Shown: positions 54,173-61,583 of the stretch, piece by piece | Position numbering within the stretch: position 1 is the stretch's first letter | Layout: each line of letters begins with the position of its first letter | DNA from: Bacteroidia bacterium | GTDB taxonomy: Bacteria; Bacteroidota; Bacteroidia; UBA4408 | Direction: 5' to 3' | Length of the DNA: 64,000 bases | Assembly: GCA_020845635.1 (NCBI GenBank) | Contig: JADLFI010000039.1 | Coordinates: 19,796 to 83,795 of the forward strand | Notes under the pieces: model-generated | Seen by the model: the letters and a program-made list of their open reading frames with translations, nothing else | Told to the model about the DNA's origin: nothing | The model's database searches: none | Translations under genes and position numbers: made by a program

Positions 54173-54499
54173 TTAACTTACTTTAATAGCACCAACCATT
54201 AATACACAATCTTCATCAGACTCATTAAAAATGGCATGATTTATTTTATGCGGAAAAATAAAAAAATCATCGGGCTGGGCATTATACTTCTCGTCTCCTA
54301 TAAGAAAAGAAGGAAAACCCTTAAGAACGTATATGTACTCTGTTCTATCAGGATGAACATGTGGCGGATAGTTAGAGTGAGGATTTACTTTTACTAATTT
54401 AAATGCACCGTTTTCCAAGGCTATCAACTCTTTGGCAGAAAACCCTTTAACTTTACCAACTTGCCAGGTTGCTTGCGGAGTTGAAATTTTATAACTCAT
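54173..54499 (-). CDS. Small cupin-domain protein
   Basis: A 108-residue single cupin. The metal-binding motif is HSNYPPHVHPDRTEYIYVLKG, of which HVH, Glu and later HKINH (with PHKINHAIFNES) supply the ligands. It is the first gene of the second transcription unit of the island, with its own -7 element 33 bases upstream. Enzymatic or sensory role is unknown; in this setting a metal or NO-linked function is inferred. Confidence 0.85.
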   Translation of the reverse strand: MSYKISTPQATWQVGKVKGFSAKELIALENGAFKLVKVNPHSNYPPHVHPDRTEYIYVLKGFPSFLIGDEKYNAQPDDFFIFPHKINHAIFNESDEDCVLMVGAIKVS

Positions 54500-54531
54500 T
54501 TCCTTTATTTCTTTAAATTTAAATGATTTAC

Positions 54532-54539
54532 CAAATATA
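54532..54539 (-). promoter_or_regulatory. Candidate -7 element for the cupin-to-Rrf2 unit
   Basis: TATATTTG on the minus strand, exact TAnnTTTG, 33 bases before the cupin ATG. A 12-bp AT palindrome (54512-54523) lies between it and the start codon; it does not clearly match the palindrome upstream of the first unit. Confidence 0.45.
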
Positions 54540-54604
54540 ACTTAAATTCCAGTTTTATACTGCTCCAAGTGATATCTTTTACATTTTTATATGTCAAACA
54601 TTTA

Positions 54605-55543
54605 TTATTTTGCTTTCTCTTTGGCTAATGCCTTTGGAAACAAAATATTATTCTCTAAATGAATATGCAAACGAACGTCTTCGTCCATCGCCTTTAAATG
54701 ATTGTACATTAAGGTATAGCTTGCACAGGCATCAGAAGGCAAAGTATAGTTTTGAGTTAACGATTCAATTTCTTCCAAGTTAGCACCTATTACTCGGTGT
54801 TCGTGCTCGGTTTTATGCAGAAATTTAACCAAATCTTCTATAACTCCTTGCTTTACACTTCCACTATCTATATCTTTAATATAGGGAAACAAAATATTTT
54901 CTTCTTCTTCCATATGACTATTCAACTCTTTGGCAACAGACTGTACAATCTGGTTAATTTTTGCCAGTTCGGGGTGGTTATTGCTATGTACTTGATTTAC
55001 TTTAGCCGAGTAGTTAAGAATTTCGGGAAGATTCTTACGTAAATATAAATGGTGTGTGTTAACAATATAATCTGCCAAAAACGACAAACTCCAATCGTTG
55101 TATGGCAATGAACGGTTGTCTTGCACTTTATCAATCTCCTGAAGTTCCCTTTCAACTTGTTTTAAATTAACTTGCGCCTCTGCACAAGCCTCTTTAATTG
55201 TTTTCCAACCATTACAACAAAAATCAAGTCCATACTTCTTAAATATTTTAGCTTTTCTAAAATCTTTAACCACAATATCGCCAAGTGTTTCACTCCCAAC
55301 TCCCGTTATTTTAATGGTAATTTTTACCTTCCACCATTGAGGCCCTTGTTCAAGATATTCCCAATCAAATATATTTCCTTTTTCGGCCATTAAATGATAA
55401 TATAACGGTTTAGGGTCATGGTCATTATGTATAGTTAGGCTTTCACCTTCTTTAAGCTCATCAATTCTTCCAAATATGGTAGGATGTTTTACTTTAGGAT
55501 CAAGTATGGTTACATCCAATATATTATCGGTTACAGTTTCCAT
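54605..55543 (-). CDS. ric: Iron-sulfur cluster repair di-iron protein (Ric/ScdA/YtfE) fused to DUF2249
   Basis: A 312-residue three-part protein. Residues about 8-78 are a DUF2249 domain (VTILDPKVKHPTIFGRID, LTIHNDHDPKPLYYHLM, WEYLEQGPQWWKVKI). Residues about 90-140 are the ScdA N-terminal DUF542 domain (FKKYGLDFCCNGWKTI with the paired Cys). The rest is a hemerythrin-like di-iron domain with ligands in NTHHLYLR, SHMEEEENILFP, TEHEHR and LHIHLENNILFP. Ric proteins repair Fe-S clusters after NO or oxidative damage. The N-terminal fusion mirrors the two free DUF2249 genes just upstream, which are close paralogues of this domain. Confidence 0.94.
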   Translation of the reverse strand: METVTDNILDVTILDPKVKHPTIFGRIDELKEGESLTIHNDHDPKPLYYHLMAEKGNIFDWEYLEQGPQWWKVKITIKITGVGSETLGDIVVKDFRKAKIFKKYGLDFCCNGWKTIKEACAEAQVNLKQVERELQEIDKVQDNRSLPYNDWSLSFLADYIVNTHHLYLRKNLPEILNYSAKVNQVHSNNHPELAKINQIVQSVAKELNSHMEEEENILFPYIKDIDSGSVKQGVIEDLVKFLHKTEHEHRVIGANLEEIESLTQNYTLPSDACASYTLMYNHLKAMDEDVRLHIHLENNILFPKALAKEKAK

Positions 55544-55568
55544 AGTTAAATTTTTTTATTATTAATAT

Positions 55569-55802
55569 TTATTTTTTTGATATTTTTACTTTCCACCATT
55601 CAGGACCTTGCTCTAAATACTCCCACCCAAAAGTATCACCGTACATACTTTGTAAATGATAATACAAAGGCTTGGGATCATGGTCGTTGTGTATGGTTAA
55701 ACTTTGCCCGGGTTGAAGTTCATCTATCTTACTAAAAATAGTAGCATGCTTTAAGTGCGGAGGCAGTATTGTTACATCCAAAGTGTTTTCTTGATTTGAC
55801 AT
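55569..55802 (-). CDS. Stand-alone DUF2249 protein, copy B
   Basis: A 77-residue single-domain DUF2249 protein: VTILPPHLKHATIFSKIDEL, LTIHNDHDPKPLYYHL and WEYLEQGPEWWKVKI. Apart from its N-terminus it is almost identical to the gene at 55835-56068 and close to the N-terminal domain of Ric 25 bases downstream. Three copies in a row point to tandem duplication and one fusion. The HDHDP and WW residues are likely functional; the activity is unknown. Confidence 0.92.
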   Translation of the reverse strand: MSNQENTLDVTILPPHLKHATIFSKIDELQPGQSLTIHNDHDPKPLYYHLQSMYGDTFGWEYLEQGPEWWKVKISKK

Positions 55803-55834
55803 ATTATTAGTTTTTTATAATTTGTTAAAATAAT

Positions 55835-56068
55835 TTATTTACGGGTAATTTTTACTTTCCACCATTCAGGACCTTGCTCTAAATACTCCCATCCAAAAGT
55901 ATCACCATACATACTTTGTAAATGATAATACAAAGGTTTGGGATCATGGTCGTTGTGAATGGTTAAACTTTGTCCGGGTTGAAGTTCATCTATCTTACTA
56001 AATATAGTAGCATGCTTTAAGTGTGGTGGTAGCACGGTAACGTCTATTAAATTTTGAGTTGATTCCAT
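55835..56068 (-). CDS. Stand-alone DUF2249 protein, copy A
   Basis: A 77-residue DUF2249 protein, first gene of the three-gene unit DUF2249-A, DUF2249-B, ric. It differs from copy B mostly in the first ten and last few residues (KITRK against KISKK). The DNA of the two copies is also close over most of their length. A -7 element lies 33 bases upstream and a 32-bp palindrome just before that, so its expression is probably repressed under normal conditions. Confidence 0.92.
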   Translation of the reverse strand: MESTQNLIDVTVLPPHLKHATIFSKIDELQPGQSLTIHNDHDPKPLYYHLQSMYGDTFGWEYLEQGPEWWKVKITRK

Positions 56069-56100
56069 TTTCTTTATATTTTATTAGTTAATTCATAGAA

Positions 56101-56108
56101 CAAATGTA
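56101..56108 (-). promoter_or_regulatory. -7 promoter element of the DUF2249-ric unit
   Basis: TACATTTG on the minus strand matches TAnnTTTG exactly. It lies 33 bases before the ATG at 56068 and 12 bases downstream of the large palindrome, so the palindrome covers the -33 region. Confidence 0.6.
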
Positions 56109-56119
56109 TAAATTAATTT

Positions 56120-56151
56120 CATAATAAAAGTATTTAAATACTTTTATTATG
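56120..56151. promoter_or_regulatory. Perfect 32-bp palindrome, probable operator of the DUF2249-ric unit
   Basis: Every base from 56120 to 56135 pairs with its mirror from 56136 to 56151. The core reads AAGTATTTAAATACTT. By position its centre is about 31 bases upstream of the -7 element, so a bound dimer would block the -33 site. Core and symmetry resemble operators of NsrR-type Rrf2 regulators (AAATAC-like half-sites around a central TTAA). The Rrf2 gene at 51307-51738 is the obvious candidate regulator; that pairing is inference. Confidence 0.7.
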
Positions 56152-56471
56152 TTAATTAAACAAAAAGTACAAGCAACTTTTACCCGCAAACACAATTAAC
56201 TCACATAGACAAAATATTGCTATTCTTACGGTTATAACTAAATAGATATAATTATCAAAAAGTTCCCTTATTTCTTTGTTGAATAACAAGAAAATACTCC
56301 TTAATAAGTTCAGAAGAAAATATTAAAAGGACAAATTCCAGGATAAAATTTATCATTTAATCAACAAAATATTTTCTTCAAAAAATTCCCCTAAAATGAT
56401 TCTAAATATTGTATTTATTTATAGCTTTGTGACTTATTAAAATTAATACTTTTATAGGCAAATTATCATAA
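56152..56471. other. Divergent intergenic region (remainder, about 320 bases)
   Basis: AT-rich DNA between the palindrome and the gene at 56472. I find no open frame of interest. A -7 element for the plus-strand gene (TAGCTTTG, 56422-56429) is the only site I can support. Confidence 0.5.
56422..56429 (+). promoter_or_regulatory. Candidate -7 element for the gene at 56472
   Basis: TAGCTTTG, exact TAnnTTTG, 43 bases before the ATG. Confidence 0.45.
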
Positions 56472-56891
56472 ATGAAATATCAGGTTTTAAAAGAATCAAT
56501 AACCGAAACTATGATTATTCGCCTATGCAGTGACAGAATTGTTAGAATATTGGGGAAGCCCAATATTGTATTATCCAAAGAAGATTTACAATATAATATT
56601 TCTGAATATAACAGATTAATACAAGGGAATTTTTATGCATTTATTTATTATTCAGAAGATGATACTTTTACATTTGATGCCGGTTCAATTCAATACGCCA
56701 AAAACAATCAGAACTCTTTTCCAAAAATATGCATAGCGGTAGTGATAAAAAGTTTTGCCCAAAAATTAATGGCTAACTTTTATCTTAAGTTTAAACCTCA
56801 GCATACTCCTTTTAAAATATTTAATACTTTGGCTGAAGCCGAAAACTGGTGCCATAATATTATAGCAGAATATGATAAGAAAAGTAAGTAG
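56472..56891 (+). CDS. Uncharacterised cytosolic protein, 139 residues (possibly STAS/SEC14-like)
   Basis: No signal peptide or membrane helix. The alternating beta/alpha pattern (IIRLCSDRIVRILGKP, FYAFIYYSEDDTFTFDAG, ICIAVVIKSFAQKLMANFYLK cut here by motif, and a C-terminal helix AEAENWCHNIIAEY) resembles the small STAS/SpoIIAA-like proteins common in Bacteroidota, but I cannot confirm a family. Its divergent position opposite the NO/Fe-S unit, across a shared 403-base regulatory region, makes shared control possible. Confidence 0.65.
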   Translation: MKYQVLKESITETMIIRLCSDRIVRILGKPNIVLSKEDLQYNISEYNRLIQGNFYAFIYYSEDDTFTFDAGSIQYAKNNQNSFPKICIAVVIKSFAQKLMANFYLKFKPQHTPFKIFNTLAEAENWCHNIIAEYDKKSK

Positions 56892-56910
56892 AAATAATTT
56901 TTAGGTTAAC

Positions 56911-58413
56911 TTATTTAACCCATTGTTGTTTTGAAATCATTAACGCTTCCTGAACAGTTATTCTATTTCCATTATTGTAAGCTGTTACAAAAGGACCCGG
57001 TAAATTATATGGTGCCAAATCTTCTCGCTTATTTCTGGCTTCAACATATTGACCAAAGCCACCAACCGTAAATTTATTCCACCCTTCATGCATTTCCATA
57101 TCAACCGCATCAGGTAACTTATAGGTTGATTTAATAAAGGAAGCGTCAACCGCACGATGAGTTGCGCAAACCTGAACTTTAAATATCAGGCCGTCCATAG
57201 ATGCCTGACTATGTTTTGCTTCAGGTGCTTTTGTCGGCTTAGGTGGTTCAATAATGTTTTCATTGTTGGCAACCTTGTTATTTACACTTTCGGGCATTTC
57301 TATTTCTTTTTCAGGCTCTACTTGTGCTACTTTTTGAGCAGCCTCGTTTTGATTGTTTTGAGGGATTACATTAGTATCTGGGATTACGTTTTCATTATTG
57401 ACAACTTCCGGTTCTTTCTGTACCGATTGACTAGGCTGTGTTTCTGTCTGTGCATTTGTTTGTGCCGTTGTTTCTCCAACACCAGGAAAGTTTGAAACGG
57501 TAATTCCTTTTTCAAAATCAACGGTAATAGAATTAAACTTACAACGTAAACTTTTTTCGCCATCAAGATAGGAAAATTCACCTTCGGCTGAGCATCTGCT
57601 TAACCAACCGGCTTCCTTATTTCTAACTAATTTAAAACTTACATTAATGGTTCCATCAGCAGGTAAGTTTGTCCAAGTATATTTAACCTTTCCTTCTGAA
57701 AAGGAAAAAACTCCACCGGCATTATCTATATTAATTGCTGTTACTCCTTCACATATAGGTTCTTCAATTTTTCCGAAACCGCTTACTTTACCTTTTACTA
57801 TTTTTATATTTATTTTCACTTCATTCTTTGATAACATTTCTGACACCTGAGTACATGCTACTCCGGCTTCTCTAAGCATTTTATCAATATTATCGGTAAG
57901 TGCGCGGTGTAGGGTAGTATCCGCTAATTGAACAAGTTCTTTTTCATTATCATCAATTTGTTTAGGTGCACCTTTTTCAATGGTTATTTTTGATGTACCG
58001 GAAGTTACGCTTTGGCGTGTATTCTTCTCTAAATAGGCAAATCTACCGCTTATGGCATATTCGTTTAAACTAGTTTCATGATCAACTATAATTCTTAATT
58101 TAATAGTAAACTCATTTAAATCTGAAACTTTATACCATATTATTTTTACCAAATTATTTTCATCTTGAGTTAACATTCCCCCTTTTGTGTCAATTCCAAC
58201 CGCAACCATTCCCGGAGGTAATTGTTGTTCAAACTTGGCAAAGTTATCTACCGATGCAGGCTTGGTAATAGTTATTTCTTCAATAAACTCTGTCCCTGTA
58301 AGTGCAGAACTTGGAATATTAAGGGTTACGTTAGGCTTACTATCGCTTCCTGTTAAGCCTCTTAAACTTGCCAATAAGGCAACATTCAGTAAAATGAAAA
58401 TATATTTATACAT
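56911..58413 (-). CDS. Secreted protein with two beta-sandwich domains and a SPOR-like C-terminus
   Basis: A 500-residue exported protein. Signal peptide residues 1-18 (FILLNVALLASL); then two related beta-sandwich domains at about 27-150 and 185-310, each with a paired pattern (GMVAVGIDTKGGMLTQDENNLVKI and GVTAINIDNAGGVFSFSEGKVKYTW in part). A Gln/Asn/Glu/Pro-rich linker of about 90 residues follows, then a domain opening FKVQVCATHRAVDASF that resembles SPOR domains, which bind denuded peptidoglycan. No T9SS sorting domain. Function unknown; it may anchor to the cell wall in the periplasm. Its mRNA leader has a hairpin at the predicted start. Confidence 0.7.
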   Translation of the reverse strand: MYKYIFILLNVALLASLRGLTGSDSKPNVTLNIPSSALTGTEFIEEITITKPASVDNFAKFEQQLPPGMVAVGIDTKGGMLTQDENNLVKIIWYKVSDLNEFTIKLRIIVDHETSLNEYAISGRFAYLEKNTRQSVTSGTSKITIEKGAPKQIDDNEKELVQLADTTLHRALTDNIDKMLREAGVACTQVSEMLSKNEVKINIKIVKGKVSGFGKIEEPICEGVTAINIDNAGGVFSFSEGKVKYTWTNLPADGTINVSFKLVRNKEAGWLSRCSAEGEFSYLDGEKSLRCKFNSITVDFEKGITVSNFPGVGETTAQTNAQTETQPSQSVQKEPEVVNNENVIPDTNVIPQNNQNEAAQKVAQVEPEKEIEMPESVNNKVANNENIIEPPKPTKAPEAKHSQASMDGLIFKVQVCATHRAVDASFIKSTYKLPDAVDMEMHEGWNKFTVGGFGQYVEARNKREDLAPYNLPGPFVTAYNNGNRITVQEALMISKQQWVK

Positions 58414-58450
58414 ACTCTCGTGTATTAGTTAATACTGTTTATTAGCAAAC

Positions 58451-58477
58451 TAAACTGTTTTATGTTGAAACAGTTTA
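58451..58477 (-). promoter_or_regulatory. Perfect 10-bp inverted repeat at the predicted mRNA 5' end of the SPOR-like gene
   Basis: 58451-58460 pairs perfectly with 58468-58477 around a 7-base loop. It begins right where transcription should start if the -7 element at 58486-58493 is used. It could be a stabilising 5' hairpin or a repressor operator. A second, smaller inverted repeat (GTATTA-gt-TAATAC, 58422-58435) lies between it and the start codon. Confidence 0.5.
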
Positions 58478-58485
58478 TTACTCTT

Positions 58486-58493
58486 CAAAACTA
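58486..58493 (-). promoter_or_regulatory. Candidate -7 element for the SPOR-like protein gene
   Basis: TAGTTTTG on the minus strand, exact TAnnTTTG, 73 bases before the ATG at 58413. Confidence 0.4.
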
Positions 58494-58750
58494 CTTATAG
58501 ATTAAGTATAATTTTATGACCTGTGTGTTTATTTTAAACAGCAATATGTTAATAATGATTATTTTATAATAAAAGCTGAAAACACCTAAAACAGTGGGCT
58601 TCTCGGAACTATTACAAAATATTTTTTGTTTTTAATACAAGCATTAAATGCGGAAATGAATAAATAATCTGATGAAAGAGTGGAATATTTTTATAATCAG
58701 AAATATAATTAGGAGCAAATTTTCGATTATTAAAAAAAATATGTTACAAT

Positions 58751-59365
58751 CTACTTTAACGAATTTTCAAAAGGTGTTCTTTGAAGTATACTTCTACCTA
58801 ATGATATCTCATCAGCATATTCTATTTCATCGCCAATAGAAATGCCACGAGCAATTATACTTATTGAACACGAATAGTCTTTTAATTTTTTATAAATATA
58901 AAAAGCAGTTGTATCGCCTTCAATACTCCCTTTTAATGCTAATATTACTTCTTTGATATTATCGTTCATCACTCTCCTTTCAAGATTATCAATAGTTAAA
59001 TCAGCCGGTCCAATGCCATCAATAGGAGATATTATTCCTCCCAATACATGATAAAGTCCGTTATATTGCCCGGTATTCTCAATAGCAATTATATCTCGTA
59101 TATCAGCCACAACACACACAAGGTTGCGAGAGCGAGAAGCACTGCTGCATATTTCACATATTTCCGTATCCGAAATATTATAACATTGTTTGCAATATAC
59201 CACTTCGTTTTTCAACGTAGTTAATGCATTGGCAAAGGCATTAACCTTTGTTTCATCTTGCTTTAATAAATGTAAAACTAAACGTAAAGCAGTTTTTTTT
59301 CCAATCCCCGGTAAACCGGAAAATTGCTGAACAGCTTCGGTTAATAACTTAGATGTTAATTCCAC
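58751..59365 (-). CDS. recR: Recombination mediator protein RecR
   Basis: A 204-residue recombinational-repair protein. The helix-hairpin-helix [17 protein letters not shown] is at residues about 18-34. The zinc finger is [16 protein letters not shown] near 57-72. The Toprim domain follows ([49 protein letters not shown]). With RecO and RecF it loads RecA onto gapped DNA. It starts 20 bases after the E1 dehydrogenase stop codon and may share its transcript. Confidence 0.96.
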   Translation of the reverse strand: MELTSKLLTEAVQQFSGLPGIGKKTALRLVLHLLKQDETKVNAFANALTTLKNEVVYCKQCYNISDTEICEICSSASRSRNLVCVVADIRDIIAIENTGQYNGLYHVLGGIISPIDGIGPADLTIDNLERRVMNDNIKEVILALKGSIEGDTTAFYIYKKLKDYSCSISIIARGISIGDEIEYADEISLGRSILQRTPFENSLK

Positions 59366-59385
59366 TTTAATTCAATCCTAAAAAA

Positions 59386-61368
59386 TTAATACTCCCAAAG
59401 TTCTTTTAATCTAGTTTCAAATCGGTTTTTAGGTAAGAAATTCTTTTCCAGTTCTAAAGAAAAAGGAACAGGTGTGTCTAACGAGGCACATCTGACAACA
59501 GGGGCATCAAGATAATTAAAACAGTTCTCGTTAATGAATGAAGCTATTTCACCACCAATTCCTCCAATTAAGGTGTCTTCATGTAATACTATAACTTTGC
59601 CTGTTTTCTTAACCACCTCAATAATAGCTTCTTTATCAAAAGGTAGGAGTGTTCTTAAATCGAGCACACTAGCCGAAATCTCGGGATATTTCTCCAACAC
59701 CTCTAATGCCCAATGAACACCATATCCGTAGGTAATAATAGCTATCTGGGTTCCGCTTTTTACCAAGTTAGCTTTCCCTATTTCAATACTATAATAATCA
59801 TCAGGAACATTCCCGCTAACACTTCTATACAGAGCCTTGTGTTCAAAAAACATGACGGGGTTAGGGTCATTAAACGCGGCATTCAATAAGCCTTTGGCAT
59901 CGGCCGGAAAGGCAGGGTATAATATTTTTAACCCTGGAGTATGAAAAAACCAGGCTTCGTTTGATTGAGAATGGAAAGGTCCTGCTCCCACTCCTGCACC
60001 GGTTGGCATACGTACTACTACATCGGCATTTTGCCCCCAACGCCAGTGTATTTTAGCCAAATTATTCACTATTTGATTAAACCCTTCGGTAACAAAGTCG
60101 GCAAACTGCATCTCAACCATAGCTTTCATGCCTTTTATAGACAAGCCCAAACCTGTACCTACTATAGCCGACTCACACAATGGTGTGTTTCTAACTCTGT
60201 CTGTTCCAAATTCGCTTACAAAACCTTCGGTAATTTTAAACACACCACCATATTCAGCTATATCTTGCCCCATCAATACCAGATTTGGATGTTTACGCAT
60301 ACTTTCACGTAAAGCATCACTAATAGCATCTATCATACGTTTGTTGGTACTGCTGCCTTCAATGTTTCCAACAGCAATATTATCAAAAGGAGCAAATAAA
60401 TCATTATATTCCGCTTCTGTATCGGGTATTATCTTTGGTTCTGCAAATGCAAGCTCTAACCCTTCTTCTATTTCTTTCTTAATTTTTATTCTGTACTCAT
60501 TAATAATTTCTTCGGTAAGTACAGCTTCATCAAGCAAATATTTTTCGTAGTTAATTAACGGATCTTTTTTACCCCATTCTTCAATAAGTTCCTTAGGAAC
60601 ATATTTTACTCCCGATGCTTCTTCATGTCCACGCATTCTGAAGGTAATACATTCTAACAATATAGGACGTGGTTTTTCTCTAATACTCTCAGCCAGTTTT
60701 TTTACCGTATCATAAACTTCTAAGATATTATTTCCATCTATTTTAACCGCCTCAATACCATAGCCAATACCTTTGTCAATAAAATTATTAAATCTAAATT
60801 GCTGATTTACGGGGGTTGATAATCCATAGCCATTATTTTCAACCACAAAAATTACCGGTAAGTCCCATACCGCAGCTACATTAATACTTTCATGAAAATC
60901 TCCCTCACTAGCTCCTCCATCGCCTGTAAAAACTACCGTTACCTTGGCCTCCTCTTTTAATTTGTGAGCCAGAGCAATACCATCGGCCACTCCCATCTGA
61001 GGGCCTAAATGAGAAATCATTCCAACTATTTTGTGCTCTTGTGACCCGAAGTGAAAAGAGCGTTCGCGACCTTTAGAAAAGCCCCCCATTGTACCCTGAA
61101 ACTGGGCAAAAAGACGGTTTAATGGAATATTACGGCAAGTAAAAACACCCAAATTACGATGCATGGGTAATATATATTCATCGTCCTCAAGAGCTAATGT
61201 AACACCAGTAGAAATTGCTTCCTGTCCTATTCCCGAAAACCATTTGGATATCTTTCCTTGACGAAGCAATAATAGCATTTTTTCCTCAATCATTCTAGGT
61301 TTTAACATCCCCTCGTATAATCCTAACAGAAGGCTATCGCGATGTTTCTTTCTATCGAACTTTAACAT
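59386..61368 (-). CDS. 2-oxoacid dehydrogenase E1, fused alpha and beta subunits
   Basis: A 660-residue thiamine-diphosphate enzyme. The N-terminal alpha part (to about 320) has MHRNLGVF and the TPP motif GDGGASEGDFHESINVAA ... NNGYGLST. The C-terminal beta part has LMGQDIAEYGGVFKITEGF, ADFVTEGFNQIVNNLAKIHW in part, MPTGAGVGAGPFHSQSNEAWF and TYGYGVHWALE. Such fusions are typical of Bacteroidota and act on branched-chain 2-oxoacids or pyruvate; substrate cannot be read from the sequence. No E2 or E3 gene is adjacent, and the E3-like protein at 35027 lacks its disulfide, so the partner E3 must be elsewhere. Confidence 0.92.
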   Translation of the reverse strand: MLKFDRKKHRDSLLLGLYEGMLKPRMIEEKMLLLLRQGKISKWFSGIGQEAISTGVTLALEDDEYILPMHRNLGVFTCRNIPLNRLFAQFQGTMGGFSKGRERSFHFGSQEHKIVGMISHLGPQMGVADGIALAHKLKEEAKVTVVFTGDGGASEGDFHESINVAAVWDLPVIFVVENNGYGLSTPVNQQFRFNNFIDKGIGYGIEAVKIDGNNILEVYDTVKKLAESIREKPRPILLECITFRMRGHEEASGVKYVPKELIEEWGKKDPLINYEKYLLDEAVLTEEIINEYRIKIKKEIEEGLELAFAEPKIIPDTEAEYNDLFAPFDNIAVGNIEGSSTNKRMIDAISDALRESMRKHPNLVLMGQDIAEYGGVFKITEGFVSEFGTDRVRNTPLCESAIVGTGLGLSIKGMKAMVEMQFADFVTEGFNQIVNNLAKIHWRWGQNADVVVRMPTGAGVGAGPFHSQSNEAWFFHTPGLKILYPAFPADAKGLLNAAFNDPNPVMFFEHKALYRSVSGNVPDDYYSIEIGKANLVKSGTQIAIITYGYGVHWALEVLEKYPEISASVLDLRTLLPFDKEAIIEVVKKTGKVIVLHEDTLIGGIGGEIASFINENCFNYLDAPVVRCASLDTPVPFSLELEKNFLPKNRFETRLKELWEY

Positions 61369-61388
61369 GATATTAAATTATTATTATT

Positions 61389-61396
61389 TAATTTTG
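61389..61396 (+). promoter_or_regulatory. Candidate -7 element for the 49-residue protein gene
   Basis: TAATTTTG, exact TAnnTTTG, 34 bases before the ATG at 61430. It supports the small gene as real. Confidence 0.45.
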
Positions 61397-61429
61397 CTGC
61401 GAAGTTATGAAAAAGCTTAACTTTAAACG

Positions 61430-61579
61430 ATGAAATTTTTACAACAATATTATCAGGAAATATTAACAAGTTTAATTGTACTTATTGCCCTTGGATATTT
61501 ATTCAGAAAGCTAATTCTTAATAACTTCCTGAGTTCCGAAAAGAAAAAAGGAGAGCATTGTAATAAATGTAATGAATAA
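61430..61579 (+). CDS. Small membrane protein with C-terminal CxxC (FeoB-associated Cys-rich-like)
   Basis: A 49-residue protein. MKFLQQYYQEIL leads to one hydrophobic helix (TSLIVLIALGYLFRKLIL), then a Lys-rich stretch and the ending EHCNKCNE with a CxxC. The layout is that of the FeoB-associated Cys-rich membrane protein family, although no feoA or feoB is nearby. It has its own -7 element and ends four bases before the convergent oxidoreductase stop codon. A start, a stop, a promoter and a family-like shape support it; expression is not shown. Confidence 0.65.
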   Translation: MKFLQQYYQEILTSLIVLIALGYLFRKLILNNFLSSEKKKGEHCNKCNE

Positions 61580-61583
61580 TGTA

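Larger units (their letters stand above)
58414..58750. other. Intergenic region between recR and the SPOR-like gene (337 bases)
   Basis: Contains the candidate promoter and leader hairpin of the 56911-58413 gene. The rest (about 58500-58750, downstream of recR) is AT-rich with no gene or clear terminator that I can see. Confidence 0.5.
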
